Positions 10,334-19,305 of a DNA stretch of 64,000 nt are shown here, piece after piece; position 1 is the first letter of the stretch, and each line of letters starts with the position of its first letter. The notes below the pieces were generated by a model, which had not been told where the DNA came from, searched no databases, and saw only the letters and a list, made by a program, of their open reading frames with translations. The stretch is from Pseudoalteromonas shioyasakiensis (GTDB lineage: Bacteria; Pseudomonadota; Gammaproteobacteria; Enterobacterales; Alteromonadaceae). The stretch spans positions 186,001 to 250,000 of the forward strand of contig NZ_LRUE01000022.1 in the NCBI RefSeq assembly GCF_001550135.1, in the 5' to 3' direction. The position numbers and the translations under genes were made by a program.

Positions 10334-10909
10334 GTGAAAAAAAGGATTGTATTAACAGGCGGCCCAGGCGGTGGTAAAACAACAGCCATCGATCTATTAA
10401 GACGTGAATTTTCTAATCAAATTGTTGTTGTACCAGAGTCTGCGACCATGCTATTCAGCGGTGGTGTAGAACGTGGTGATGCAACTCACCTCATTAAAGC
10501 TCACCAACAAGCTATCTTCAGCTTACAAAAACACCTTGAACATATTCAGCGAACCATGCACCCAGATCGTTTAATGCTTTGCGATCGTGGTAGTTTAGAT
10601 GGGCTTGCCTATTGGCCCGGTGAGCAAGATGAGTTTTTTCAGTGTTTAAACACCAGCCTAGAAATCGAACTTAACCAGTATGATGCAGTGATCTTTTTTG
10701 AAACAGCTGCTAAGTCTGGGCAAAGTATTCATTCTAATAACCCTGTTAGAAACGAATCTGATCAGCAAGCTATTTTGCTTGATGACAAACTGCAAGCTGT
10801 TTGGTCACAGCACCCTAACTTTAATTTAGTGAAAAGTTCAGAGTCATTTATTCAAAAGGTGATGTTTGGCATCGACACTATCCGCAAGGTCATGGATAGT
10901 TATAACTAA
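10334..10909 (+). CDS. P-loop ATPase/kinase-like protein (AAA_28 type)
   Basis: The 191-residue protein starts with a Walker A motif (GGPGGGKTT, residues 9-17), has PESA near residue 36, and a Walker-B-like LMLCDRGSLDG around residues 78-88. This fits the AAA_28 / NadR-related ATPase-kinase group. Substrate is unknown. It starts with GTG 89 bases after the YqjK-like gene, so it may or may not belong to that operon. It has no counterpart in the otherwise similar E. coli yqj neighbourhood. Confidence 0.7.
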   Translation: MKKRIVLTGGPGGGKTTAIDLLRREFSNQIVVVPESATMLFSGGVERGDATHLIKAHQQAIFSLQKHLEHIQRTMHPDRLMLCDRGSLDGLAYWPGEQDEFFQCLNTSLEIELNQYDAVIFFETAAKSGQSIHSNNPVRNESDQQAILLDDKLQAVWSQHPNFNLVKSSESFIQKVMFGIDTIRKVMDSYN

Positions 10910-10940
10910 CAGCTTAATCAGTCATAAAACTGTTAGTTAT
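10902..10940. terminator. Stem-loop between convergent genes
   Basis: ATAACTAACAG (10902-10912) pairs perfectly with CTGTTAGTTAT (10930-10940) around a 17-base loop. It overlaps the stop codon of the ATPase gene and faces the convergent gene ending at 10950. There is no good T-run on either strand, so it is a weak terminator candidate or an RNA 3' end. Confidence 0.4.
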
Positions 10941-10949
10941 CAGAATCTA

Positions 10950-11921
10950 TTAACCACGATTATGTGGTCGAGCGTAGTCTATATCAGGCCCTTTTGGCAC
11001 AACTTGAGTTGGGTTGATCATGGTGTGGCTAAAATAGTAATGACGTTTTATATGATAAAAATCAACGGTCTTACTTACACCTTCAATTTGATATAACTCA
11101 CGTAAATAGTTGCTGATCGCCGGATAGCTCTCAATAGTACGCAAATTACATTTAAAGTGGCCCACATAAACACTGTCGAAGCGAATTAAGGTGGTAAATA
11201 AACGCCAGTCGGCCTCAGTCAGGGTCTCACCCACTAAATAACGATTAGCTGTTAAACGTTGCTCAATCTTATCTAGAGCGGCAAAGAGATCATCAAAGGC
11301 TTCCGTGTAAGCTTCTTGCGTTGTCGCAAAGCCTGCACGATACACCCCATTATTAATGTTGTGATAAACAAACTCATTAACTTCATCAATTTCAGAACGT
11401 AACGATTGCGGATAAAAGTCGCGTTCATTACCTGTTAGGGCATTAAACGCGCTATTAAACATTCTGATAATCTCAGCAGATTCGTTGCTAACAATACGCT
11501 GCGTTTTTTTATCCCAAAGCACGGGAACCGTAACACGACCTGAATAATCGGCTTTGTTACGCGTATAAATTTGATGCATAAATTCGCTATCGAAAAGTGC
11601 ATCACCGGTGCTGTGATTGTCTTTATCAAAGGTCCAGCCATGCTCTAGCATGTCAGGACTTACAACCGACACACTGATATAATCTTCAAGGCCTTTTAAA
11701 TGGCGAAAAATCAAAGTGCGATGAGCCCAAGGGCAAGCTAAAGAGACATAAAGATGGTAACGATCTTTCTCAGCTTTAAAGCCCGCATCACCACTTTGCC
11801 CTGCACTGCCATCTTCGGTAACCCAGTTACGTAACTGAGCTGCCTCACGTTTGAACTCACCTTGATTGTTATCGGTGTCGTACCATTTATCTTGCCATTG
11901 GCCATTTACTAGTAATCCCAC
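10950..11921 (-). CDS. yqjG: Glutathionyl-hydroquinone reductase (YqjG/ECM4 family)
   Basis: These Xi-class glutathione transferases remove glutathione from glutathionyl-hydroquinones through a catalytic cysteine. The 323-residue protein has the conserved ACPWAHR motif with Cys63, the N-terminal LLVNGQW stretch and a C-terminal GST helical domain ending in YARPHNRG. The length is normal for the family. It is followed 10 bases upstream by the pirin gene on the same strand, so the two form a likely redox or detoxification operon. Confidence 0.92.
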   Translation of the reverse strand: MGLLVNGQWQDKWYDTDNNQGEFKREAAQLRNWVTEDGSAGQSGDAGFKAEKDRYHLYVSLACPWAHRTLIFRHLKGLEDYISVSVVSPDMLEHGWTFDKDNHSTGDALFDSEFMHQIYTRNKADYSGRVTVPVLWDKKTQRIVSNESAEIIRMFNSAFNALTGNERDFYPQSLRSEIDEVNEFVYHNINNGVYRAGFATTQEAYTEAFDDLFAALDKIEQRLTANRYLVGETLTEADWRLFTTLIRFDSVYVGHFKCNLRTIESYPAISNYLRELYQIEGVSKTVDFYHIKRHYYFSHTMINPTQVVPKGPDIDYARPHNRG

Positions 11922-11930
11922 AATAACCTC

Positions 11931-12773
11931 CTATAGTGTGCCAAATTTACCTAGCTGATAGTCACGCACTGCTTGCTGTAACTCAGCTTGGGTTGTCATT
12001 ACAAACGGGCCCATATGAGCGATTGGTTGCTTAAGCGGCTCACCGGCTAGGATCAACGCCCCAGCACCAGTTTGCGAGTTAAACTCAATGTTACTGCCAG
12101 GCTCTAAAATCAATAAGCTGCCAGCTTTAACTGGACCGCCCTGTTCAGTATGAATTTCTCCAGTATGGATATAAATCATCACCTTAGTTTGCGCTAATGG
12201 TGCATGGTAAAACTGCGTACCAGCCGGTAAAGTCACATCAGCAAGCATGCCATCAGCGGCGAGGTCTTGTAGGCTAGAGTCCTGCTTTTCACCGGCAAAC
12301 TGCCAGCTTCCTGCCAACGCTTTAAGCTCAACACCTTGCTCATTTTGAGTCGTTGGTGCTGGCGCTTCAGTGGTATCTTGATAACGTGGTGCTCTTAGTT
12401 TCTCGGCACTTGGCATATTGAGCCAAATCTGAAAACCGTGCATGCCTTCTTTAGCATCTGCTAATGGCATTTCACTGTGGATCACACCAAAACCGGTACT
12501 CATCCACTGCACATCACCAGCACGGATCGCTTTTTTGTTACCCATTTGATCTTGGTGCTCAAAGCCACCTTTAATAATATAAGTAAAGGTTTCGATACCG
12601 CGGTGAGGATGCGCAGGAAAGCCCCCCATAAAATCACTGTGATCATCTGACTTAAGCTCATCGATCATTAAAAAAGGGTCTAAATACTTGCCATCAAAGC
12701 CAGGAATACGACTGATGTTTACGCCGTCACCATCTTGTGTGGCATGACTATTTAATTGTTGAATCACTTTCAT
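11931..12773 (-). CDS. Pirin family protein (putative quercetin 2,3-dioxygenase type)
   Basis: Pirins are bicupin proteins; bacterial YhhW/YhaK-type members bind a metal and some oxidise quercetin. The N-terminal cupin holds the metal ligands in PAHPHRGIETFTY (about 55-67) and the HSEMP motif near residue 100, followed by the usual C-terminal pirin domain (280 residues in total). The substrate cannot be told from sequence. It precedes the glutathionyl-hydroquinone reductase gene by 10 bases; in E. coli the pirin yhaK also lies near yqjG. Confidence 0.9.
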   Translation of the reverse strand: MKVIQQLNSHATQDGDGVNISRIPGFDGKYLDPFLMIDELKSDDHSDFMGGFPAHPHRGIETFTYIIKGGFEHQDQMGNKKAIRAGDVQWMSTGFGVIHSEMPLADAKEGMHGFQIWLNMPSAEKLRAPRYQDTTEAPAPTTQNEQGVELKALAGSWQFAGEKQDSSLQDLAADGMLADVTLPAGTQFYHAPLAQTKVMIYIHTGEIHTEQGGPVKAGSLLILEPGSNIEFNSQTGAGALILAGEPLKQPIAHMGPFVMTTQAELQQAVRDYQLGKFGTL

Positions 12774-12809
12774 AACTTTACTCCCGTAAATTGTATGAAA
12801 TGATTGTAG

Positions 12810-12851
12810 GCGCTAATTTAACTAACAACCATGAGTAAAATTAGCGCTAAT
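12810..12851. promoter_or_regulatory. Inverted repeat upstream of the pirin gene
   Basis: GCGCTAATTT (12810-12819) pairs with AAATTAGCGC (12838-12847). The right arm also lies in a perfect 12-bp palindrome, ATTAGCGCTAAT (12840-12851). It sits between the yihY stop and the pirin start, with no T-run after it on the minus strand, so an operator for the pirin-yqjG operon is more likely than a terminator. No cognate regulator is visible. Confidence 0.35.
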
Positions 12852-12861
12852 CATTCTATTT

Positions 12862-13824
12862 TTAAGAATGCTCATTTTGTTGTCTGGTTAATCTATCAGC
12901 CACTGTAGCACCCCGCTCTCCAACTTCTTTCTCTGGCCCTATGGTGCTATCGACTAAGGTTTGTTGCTCGGCACTGGCATTAATGGCGGCACCAAAAATA
13001 ATGATGTATGCGCTGATATAAAGCCACATCAACATGATCACCACACCACCTAACGATCCGTAAGTTTCGTTATAACTTGCAAATTGCGATACATAATATG
13101 AAAAACCGATTGATGCGATGATCCAAAGAAACGTGGCAAGCATTGAGCCTGGGGTGATCCAGCGCCATTTGGCAGGCGTTCTATGCGGTGCATAACGATA
13201 TAAAAATGCTAAAGCGCAATTAAAAATAATGGCTAATAGTGGCCAAGTAATAAGCTGAATCATTAAATCGATAAGCTCAGTTAAGCCAACTAAGTTAAGC
13301 ACTATTGGCAAAATACCAATGATCAATAACGCCACCAGCGCAACCACAATAGCACCTAACGAAAATAAAAAACGCACCACTAATGCCATAAAAAACTGGC
13401 GCTTATTGCGCTGATGATAAGTAATGTTGCAGGCAGTGATCAGTGCTTGGCAGCCTTTGCTGCTACTCCAAACAGTCAATAATAAAGTACCTATGGCACT
13501 GGCACTCAATACCTTTTGCGATTGCTGAGTGATACCACTAACCTGTAGCAAAATGATGTCACGGCTACTTTCAGGTAAAATGGCAATCACTTTATCAAGC
13601 TGATCATAAATATCTGTTGGCGAGGCAAAATATGCATACACAGAGACAATAGCCGCCAGCGCAGGGAAAATAGCCAACAGAGCATAAAATGCCACGCCTG
13701 CCGCCACAAAAGATAAATTGTCTTGTGATAGGTTGTGATAAACCCGCTTGCAGATATCCCACCAGCCTCGCATTGGGATCTCCATTGGTGAGCGAGCTTG
13801 GTAACCTCGGTTGTCCTTACTCAT
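12862..13824 (-). CDS. YihY/UPF0761 family inner-membrane protein
   Basis: This family (once misnamed ribonuclease BN) has six transmembrane helices and no established function. The 320-residue protein shows the conserved core LSFVAAGVAFYALLAIFPAL (about 37-56), the LTVWSSSKG motif, and further helices ending in GGVVIMLMWLYISAYIIIFGAAINA. The C-terminal tail is polar. It is transcribed away from the mechanosensitive channel gene. Confidence 0.9.
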   Translation of the reverse strand: MSKDNRGYQARSPMEIPMRGWWDICKRVYHNLSQDNLSFVAAGVAFYALLAIFPALAAIVSVYAYFASPTDIYDQLDKVIAILPESSRDIILLQVSGITQQSQKVLSASAIGTLLLTVWSSSKGCQALITACNITYHQRNKRQFFMALVVRFLFSLGAIVVALVALLIIGILPIVLNLVGLTELIDLMIQLITWPLLAIIFNCALAFLYRYAPHRTPAKWRWITPGSMLATFLWIIASIGFSYYVSQFASYNETYGSLGGVVIMLMWLYISAYIIIFGAAINASAEQQTLVDSTIGPEKEVGERGATVADRLTRQQNEHS

Positions 13825-13946
13825 AAGCGACCTAAAAAATTGCTTTAATCACTCTCAAGCTGCAAACAACTTGCCAGTAATAATGGCGTCTGAATTGCAT
13901 TAAGCTAAGCTTATAAAAACAGTACAAAGGTCCATGGAGCGGTGCG

Positions 13947-15026
13947 ATGAATTATTATTTACTTATTAAAAATCAATTAGCTACTTTGTTTACACCGACA
14001 GTTTCAGTAACATCGCAAGCAATCCCTGAGAGCTTATCTTGGCAAGACTTAAACTCTCAAATCACGCAGTTTTTACATACTACATGGCAAATGTTACCTG
14101 CACTGACACTCGGTATTGTAGCCATCATTGTTTGCTACTTTTTAGCCCGCCCTTTATCGTATTTATTAATCAAACCACTTGGCTTTGTCAGTGAAAGTAA
14201 ACTTTTGCATGTGGTGACTAGGCGCTTTTTTAGCATCATTATCATCTTGTTTGGGGTGTACTTATTTTTGCGTCTTGCTGGACTCACCAGTTTTGCCGTG
14301 GCGATTATGAGTGGTACTGGCTTAGTCGGGCTTATTTTAGGTTTTGCTTTTCGCGATATCGCCGAAAACTTTATTTCAAGTATGCTGCTTAGTGTGCAGC
14401 GCCCTTTTCGTATTGATGATGTTATCGAAGTTGATGGTCGTTTAGGGGTAGTTAAAAAGGTTACGGCTCGCGCCACCACCTTGGTTGATTTTGATGGTAA
14501 TCACATTCAAATTCCCAATGCGACCGTCTATAAAAACGTCATTAAAAACCTCACCGCAAATCCTAAAATGCGAGGTCACTTTAACGTTGGCATTGGCTAC
14601 GATAATGACATTCGCTATGCCCAACAATTAGCAATGAAAGTGGTTAATCAAAACCCTGCTGTTATTAGTGATCCGCCAAGCCAAGTGTTAATTGATTCAT
14701 TAGGCTCAGCGACTCTTAATCTAACCATTTATTTTTGGGTCAATAGTAACGAACACAGTACTATCAAAGTGGCATCACAATTAATGCGAGAGCTGGTCAA
14801 TACCTATTTAGCAGAGCAAATAAGCATGCCTGATGATGCTCGCGAGCGAATTATTTTAAATAGCGAAAACGAGACCGAGCAGCCAAACAATAGTGTAAGC
14901 GCAGAGCCAAAAACAGCAAAATCACTCGACGACCATAGCCTTGATGACGTTAGTAGTGATGCCGATGATATTCGCGAACAAGCCGATCAATCTCGCGACC
15001 CTGAGCAGGGTAGCAATATAATTTAA
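13947..15026 (+). CDS. MscS-type small-conductance mechanosensitive channel
   Basis: MscS proteins open under membrane tension to release solutes during osmotic down-shock. The 359-residue protein has an N-terminal extension, about three transmembrane helices, the pore-lining TM3 region (GLVGLILGFAFRDIAENF, about 126-143), and the cytoplasmic beta domain (QRPFRIDDVIEVDGRLGVV). The C-terminal 55 or so residues are acidic and probably disordered. It is about 70 residues longer than E. coli MscS, mainly through the N-terminal leader and this acidic tail. Confidence 0.93.
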   Translation: MNYYLLIKNQLATLFTPTVSVTSQAIPESLSWQDLNSQITQFLHTTWQMLPALTLGIVAIIVCYFLARPLSYLLIKPLGFVSESKLLHVVTRRFFSIIIILFGVYLFLRLAGLTSFAVAIMSGTGLVGLILGFAFRDIAENFISSMLLSVQRPFRIDDVIEVDGRLGVVKKVTARATTLVDFDGNHIQIPNATVYKNVIKNLTANPKMRGHFNVGIGYDNDIRYAQQLAMKVVNQNPAVISDPPSQVLIDSLGSATLNLTIYFWVNSNEHSTIKVASQLMRELVNTYLAEQISMPDDARERIILNSENETEQPNNSVSAEPKTAKSLDDHSLDDVSSDADDIREQADQSRDPEQGSNII

Positions 15027-15038
15027 AGTACTTGCGAA

Positions 15039-15194
15039 CTAGGCTTCATCATTGGGTTTATCTTGCATAGCACGCTTAAACCCTTTGACTGACGTCCCTA
15101 AATCTCCACCTATTCGAGATAATTTTTTTGTGCCAAATAACAGCACCACAATTGCAGCAATAATGACTAATTGCCAAACACTAATTCCTGCCAT
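15039..15194 (-). CDS. tatA: Short TatA/TatE family protein (51 aa)
   Basis: TatA proteins oligomerise to form the transport element of the twin-arginine (Tat) pathway. The 51-residue translation starts [20 protein letters not shown], then has the hinge GTKKL and the amphipathic helix [16 protein letters not shown], all TatA hallmarks. The acidic/disordered tail is nearly absent, so it is shorter than E. coli TatA (89) or TatE (67). A GAGG site precedes the ATG by 5 bases. No tatB or tatC lies nearby, so it is an orphan copy. It is downstream of the GalNAc-locus TBDR on the same strand and convergent with mscS, 12 bases away. Confidence 0.88.
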   Translation of the reverse strand: MAGISVWQLVIIAAIVVLLFGTKKLSRIGGDLGTSVKGFKRAMQDKPNDEA

Positions 15195-15215
15195 AACAAC
15201 CTCATTTAAAAATAA

Positions 15216-15235
15216 AAGCGCCCTTACAGGCGCTT
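15216..15235 (-). terminator. Rho-independent terminator after the GalNAc-locus TBDR
   Basis: On the minus strand, AAGCGCC (15222-15216 complement arm) pairs with GGCGCTT over a 6-base loop and is followed by TTATTTTT. It lies between the TBDR stop and the tatA-like start, so tatA may be expressed by read-through or its own promoter. Confidence 0.75.
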
Positions 15236-15248
15236 GTAAACACTAAAA

Positions 15249-18065
15249 TTAGAAACTAGCTCGAACACCCAAGGCTACTTGAGTACCAAAACGCTCTAGA
15301 TAACTCACTTGGTCAGTACGCTTGGTGTAACCCCAATAACGTTCATTCGTTAAGTTCGTTGCTTCGGCAAACACTGTGAATTGGTCACTGATGTTATAGC
15401 TCATGCTGGCATCTAACTGACCATAATCAGAGATCCAATATGGACCACCCCATGCATCAGGATCCGACAAGAACTTGCTGCGCCAGTTATACGCTAAACG
15501 TGCTTGGAAACCATATTGCTCATAGTAAACCACGGCGTTATATGAGTTTTTCGACATGCCTCTAAATGGCAAACCTGATTCTTTTAGCTCTGGTTCATCG
15601 TAACTACTGTCAACATAGGTGTAATTAAGCTGAAAGCCTAAGCCATTGAAAGGTTCGGGTAGTAAGTTTTCGAGCGACTGCTGATAAGCAAACTCAGCCC
15701 CTTTGATCGTTGCACCGTACTTACTCTTACCAGGGTAAGATGCAAAGTAACGCACACCTTCAATTTCAACTGGGCTTTCGACGTAATCGATAAATGATTT
15801 CAGGTCTTTGACAAACACCCCACCACTTAACGAGCTGCTGTCTTCAAAGTACCACTCTAAGGTCATATCGGCTTGATTAGCTTCTTCAGGTGTTAACGAC
15901 GAATCACCCATAGAAAGTTGTGGTAAACCTTCACGATACGTATCAAAATTTGGCGCAAGCCACGGACGTAAGTAGCTTAAAGATGGGCGGCTAATCACTT
16001 GTGCCGCAGAGAAGCGGTAAATTAAATCATCGGTAATACTAAGCTTAAAGTTCATGCTTGGTAAAATGTTGCTGTAATCCCCTTTAAATGATTGCTCAAC
16101 AGTTTCGCGCCAACCATTTTCAAGTGGTTTACCATCTTCTTGTAAGTCAATTAACGATAGATCATAAACCGACCCTTTAGAGCTCACTTCAGTTTGCGAG
16201 CCGCGAATACCAACGTTTAACATATACGGCATATTTGCAAGAGTGCTCTCGAGCGTCACTTGCGCATACGCAGTTAGAACTTCTTCGGTTACCTCATAAG
16301 TGCCCGATGAATTGAGCGATGCAACAATACTCTTATCGGTTGCTTCAGCATTAATTGAGCGATAATAAGCAAGTAACTTATCGTAGTCGAAACTTGGCCA
16401 TGGCTCAGGTGTAATGCTACTTTCACCCTCTAAGAAGTTATCGAAATTCGCCTCAACAAACACATCACTTGGGATTTCAAAGAGGTTAAAGTCACCAACA
16501 TTGACCACGGTGCTGTCATCGAATTCATAGCCATCGCGTTCTAAATATTGACCACCATTACTGAATTGGCTGGCATTTTTTGATGCATATTCAAGCTGAC
16601 TTTTAGTTTGTTCAAGGTAAGTTAAACCAAAATCAACACGGGTCACTAAATCGCTTTCTGGCACAAATGTACCGGTAAACTTAAAGTCATTAACCGTGTC
16701 TTCAACCCCAGTACCTGTATTACGGCTATAGTGAGCACCGTATGATTGATCCGCAGTTAAGCCCGGCGATAAGGTCACATCTGGCAGCATATTACCCGTG
16801 GTGTAATCAATCCCAATTGAGTCAATAAAACCACGCGCAACAATAAAGCGGTTATCACCGCCGTTTTCGTTTTTCGCTCTTGAATGGGCAACATCTACAG
16901 CCAGTGTTAGGCCATCCATTGGATACCATTTAGCATTAAGGGCAAACTGATAAGTATCGGTTTTACGTGGGTTGGTTAAGTTGAGTAGCTCCACCATGGT
17001 GTTACCGGTTTGCGTCATTGATACTACACGGCCTGTGTCATCAAATTCTGCATCAGTAAACACTGGCGTGCCTGGCGTCCAGCTTTCATCATAGTTAACA
17101 AAACCGATTTGATAACGATGACCATCGGTGTTGTAACGTGAATAAAGAGCATCAAAGTTAATGTCTAGGGTATCTGTTGGGCGCCATTGCATTGCTAACG
17201 TCGCACCGACGCGTTCACGCACATCCTGCGCGTTGGCAAAATACATGTAACTCGGGATTTTTGAGGCAAATATTTCACTTTGCCCATCAATTTCTCCGTT
17301 GCCGTTCATGTCGACTGGCACACCTGCGCTGTCTGCCCCCCAACCTTCTTCTTCGTCAAAAAAACCGCTTGCCGAGTATGTGTCTGCACGTAAGGTTTTC
17401 TTAGAATACGCACCCGAGAAAAGCACACCAAAAGTATCATCATTAAAGTTGTCACCGATGATGAATGAAGCATGCGGGTGTACATCGCCTGTTCGAGATT
17501 CATAAATCCCTTTTGCTGAAGCGCTCAAGGTAAAGCCATCTTGGTCTAGTGGTTTACGAGTTTCGATATCAACGACCGCACCAATGCCCCCTTCAATTAA
17601 GCGTGCTTCTGGTGACTTATACACTTGTAGTGCCCCCACTAACTCTGAAGCAATCGTATCAAAGTTAAAGTCGCGGCCTGAGTTTTCAGAAGCCAGTTTA
17701 CGACCATTCAACGTGGTAATGTTGTAGCCGCCACCTAAACCACGGACTAAAATATTTTGCCCCTCACCGCCATTACGAGTAATGGTGATGCCCGGAATAC
17801 GCTGCAATGCTTCCGCTAAGTTTTCATCGGGGAACTTACCGATGTCATCAGCGACAACGACATCAACAACCGTCGTTGCTTCTTTCTTTCGAAAGTTTGA
17901 TTCTTTAATACTGCTACGGATCCCTGTAACTTCAATAACCTCAACATCCTCTTCGGCCTTACTATCGTTTTCTTGTTGCTGGGCCGTCGCAGCGAAACTG
18001 ACTGATGAGGCCAAAATCGAGCTTATCAGCACGCTCAAATATTTTTTTCTAGTTGTTGTTGCCAT
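15249..18065 (-). CDS. TonB-dependent outer-membrane receptor, probable GalNAc/oligosaccharide uptake
   Basis: A 938-residue outer-membrane transporter: signal peptide (about 1-28), an acidic linker with a TonB-box-like VEVIEVTGIRSS stretch, a plug domain (ENLAEALQRIPGITITRNGGEGQ, about 82-104), and a beta-barrel ending in Phe (VALGVRASF). It lacks an STN domain. Substrate is inferred from context: two sites matching the proposed AgaR motif lie upstream, and the rest of the GalNAc locus follows. It probably imports GalNAc-containing oligosaccharides. An AGGAAA ribosome site precedes the ATG. Confidence 0.88.
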   Translation of the reverse strand: MATTTRKKYLSVLISSILASSVSFAATAQQQENDSKAEEDVEVIEVTGIRSSIKESNFRKKEATTVVDVVVADDIGKFPDENLAEALQRIPGITITRNGGEGQNILVRGLGGGYNITTLNGRKLASENSGRDFNFDTIASELVGALQVYKSPEARLIEGGIGAVVDIETRKPLDQDGFTLSASAKGIYESRTGDVHPHASFIIGDNFNDDTFGVLFSGAYSKKTLRADTYSASGFFDEEEGWGADSAGVPVDMNGNGEIDGQSEIFASKIPSYMYFANAQDVRERVGATLAMQWRPTDTLDINFDALYSRYNTDGHRYQIGFVNYDESWTPGTPVFTDAEFDDTGRVVSMTQTGNTMVELLNLTNPRKTDTYQFALNAKWYPMDGLTLAVDVAHSRAKNENGGDNRFIVARGFIDSIGIDYTTGNMLPDVTLSPGLTADQSYGAHYSRNTGTGVEDTVNDFKFTGTFVPESDLVTRVDFGLTYLEQTKSQLEYASKNASQFSNGGQYLERDGYEFDDSTVVNVGDFNLFEIPSDVFVEANFDNFLEGESSITPEPWPSFDYDKLLAYYRSINAEATDKSIVASLNSSGTYEVTEEVLTAYAQVTLESTLANMPYMLNVGIRGSQTEVSSKGSVYDLSLIDLQEDGKPLENGWRETVEQSFKGDYSNILPSMNFKLSITDDLIYRFSAAQVISRPSLSYLRPWLAPNFDTYREGLPQLSMGDSSLTPEEANQADMTLEWYFEDSSSLSGGVFVKDLKSFIDYVESPVEIEGVRYFASYPGKSKYGATIKGAEFAYQQSLENLLPEPFNGLGFQLNYTYVDSSYDEPELKESGLPFRGMSKNSYNAVVYYEQYGFQARLAYNWRSKFLSDPDAWGGPYWISDYGQLDASMSYNISDQFTVFAEATNLTNERYWGYTKRTDQVSYLERFGTQVALGVRASF

Positions 18066-18186
18066 GATGATTTCCTGTTTTTAAATGTTCAGATTTTTTC
18101 ACCATAAAAATGGTAATGAGTAAGGCCTTATATTTAATCTATAACAAAATGAAACAAACTAGCAACAATTAATTACCTAGTGAAAC

Positions 18187-18274
18187 TTTCGATAGTTACG
18201 AATCAAGTTTCAAAAACAGCAAAAATGGCTTCGCATGCCTTTAAAGATGGGGAGTTAATTTCGAAAGTTACGAT
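18187..18274 (-). promoter_or_regulatory. Two candidate AgaR operators upstream of the TBDR
   Basis: TTTCGATAGTTACGAA (18187-18202) and TTTCGAAAGTTACGAT (18259-18274) differ at only two positions and lie 72 bp apart in the 315-base gap between the TBDR and the repressor gene. The same motif recurs upstream of the permease and in part upstream of agaZ and the GH109 gene. E. coli AgaR sites are also built from TTTCR elements. The rest of the gap holds the repressor's terminator. Confidence 0.65.
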
Positions 18275-18334
18275 AATGATTTTTTCTGAAGATTTTCTTT
18301 TCGGTGGGGAGATTCGGTTTTTACGAACAATAAA

Positions 18335-18356
18335 AAAGGCGGCAAAAGCCACCTTT
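18335..18356 (-). terminator. Terminator of the DeoR-type regulator gene
   Basis: Minus strand: AAAGGTGGC, loop TTTT, GCCGCCTTT (one G-T pair), followed by TTTATTG. It lies 25 bases after the regulator stop codon. Confidence 0.8.
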
Positions 18357-18380
18357 CAATAGTTCTATTTAACTAGAGAG

Positions 18381-19145
18381 TTAAACGGTAATCACTTCGA
18401 TACCTAAGCTCGTTAATGATTCAACGAACTCTGCTGGCATATTTTTGTCGGTGACCAGCACATCGATTGATTTAAGCGGCAATACATTATACAAAGCACG
18501 CTTACCAAATTTACTTGAATCTGTGACTGCAATGACTTTATCTGCGCGGGTGCACATGGTGCGATTCAGCATTGCCTCGGGCTCATAATGAGTGGTGATC
18601 CCTGCTTCTGAGTCGATACCATCAACCCCTAAAATAACCTTTTTAAAGTTATATTTACTAAGTGCTTGCTCGACTTCATTTGAGTAAAAAGACATTGATT
18701 TCTTTCGTAATTGCCCACCCAGCATAAACACATTTGCATCTTCAATATCAGCCAGTACATGGGCAATATTAAGGCCGTTTGTCATCACAGTAAGGCCCTG
18801 CTTATTGGTTAATGCTTTGGCAACTTCTTCTGTGGTGGTACCAGAATCAATAATCAATGAATCGCCATCATCAACCAAACTTGCCACAGCTTTCGCTAAT
18901 AACACTTTCACTGCGTAGTTTTCGTTATGCTTATCTTTTACCGAAAGCTCTTTAGCCAATTTATCGCAGGCAATTGCCCCACCACGTGAACGGACAACTA
19001 AGCCACGTTTACCGAGCTCGTTAAGATCATGGCGAATGCTAACCTCCGAAATATCAAAGGTCTTTGCGAGATCTTTAACATTTACTTTGCCATTTTCCTC
19101 AGTCATCAGGACGATTTTTTGTCTTCTTTCTATTGTGGTTAGCAT
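18381..19145 (-). CDS. agaR: DeoR-family transcriptional repressor, probable AgaR
   Basis: DeoR-family sugar regulators bind DNA through an N-terminal winged helix and a phosphosugar through a C-terminal isomerase-like domain. The 254-residue protein has the HTH (VNVKDLAKTFDISEVSIRHDLNELGKRGLVVRSRGG, in two halves around residues 22-57) and the effector motifs DSGTTTEE and LGVDGID. It sits between the TBDR and the divergent permease of the GalNAc locus. That position and the shared operator motif support AgaR; the effector would be a galactosamine or tagatose phosphate. Specificity is inferred. Confidence 0.85.
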   Translation of the reverse strand: MLTTIERRQKIVLMTEENGKVNVKDLAKTFDISEVSIRHDLNELGKRGLVVRSRGGAIACDKLAKELSVKDKHNENYAVKVLLAKAVASLVDDGDSLIIDSGTTTEEVAKALTNKQGLTVMTNGLNIAHVLADIEDANVFMLGGQLRKKSMSFYSNEVEQALSKYNFKKVILGVDGIDSEAGITTHYEPEAMLNRTMCTRADKVIAVTDSSKFGKRALYNVLPLKSIDVLVTDKNMPAEFVESLTSLGIEVITV

Positions 19146-19244
19146 AGCTGGCCTGTTGTTTTAATAGCTGCTTTCAAATTTGTAGTTCAATATTACACAA
19201 TTTACAGTTTCAAAGCCAAATTTAGTTTCGAAATAAAATAAAAC

Positions 19245-19260
19245 TTTCAAAACTTACGAA
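19245..19260. promoter_or_regulatory. Candidate AgaR operator between agaR and the permease gene
   Basis: TTTCAAAACTTACGAA fits the motif seen twice upstream of the TBDR. It lies in the 160-base divergent region, 45 bases before the chosen permease start. A further TTTCGAAA occurs about 20 bases to the left. It could control both divergent genes. Confidence 0.6.
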
Positions 19261-19305
19261 TTTTGTTTTATGATTATTTCACAACAATCTTCTTTGGTGA
19301 CAAAA

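Noticed and set aside
18180-18362. Short plus-strand frame upstream of the regulator gene
   Set aside because: It covers the two proposed AgaR operators and the regulator terminator and resembles no protein; it is best read as regulatory DNA.
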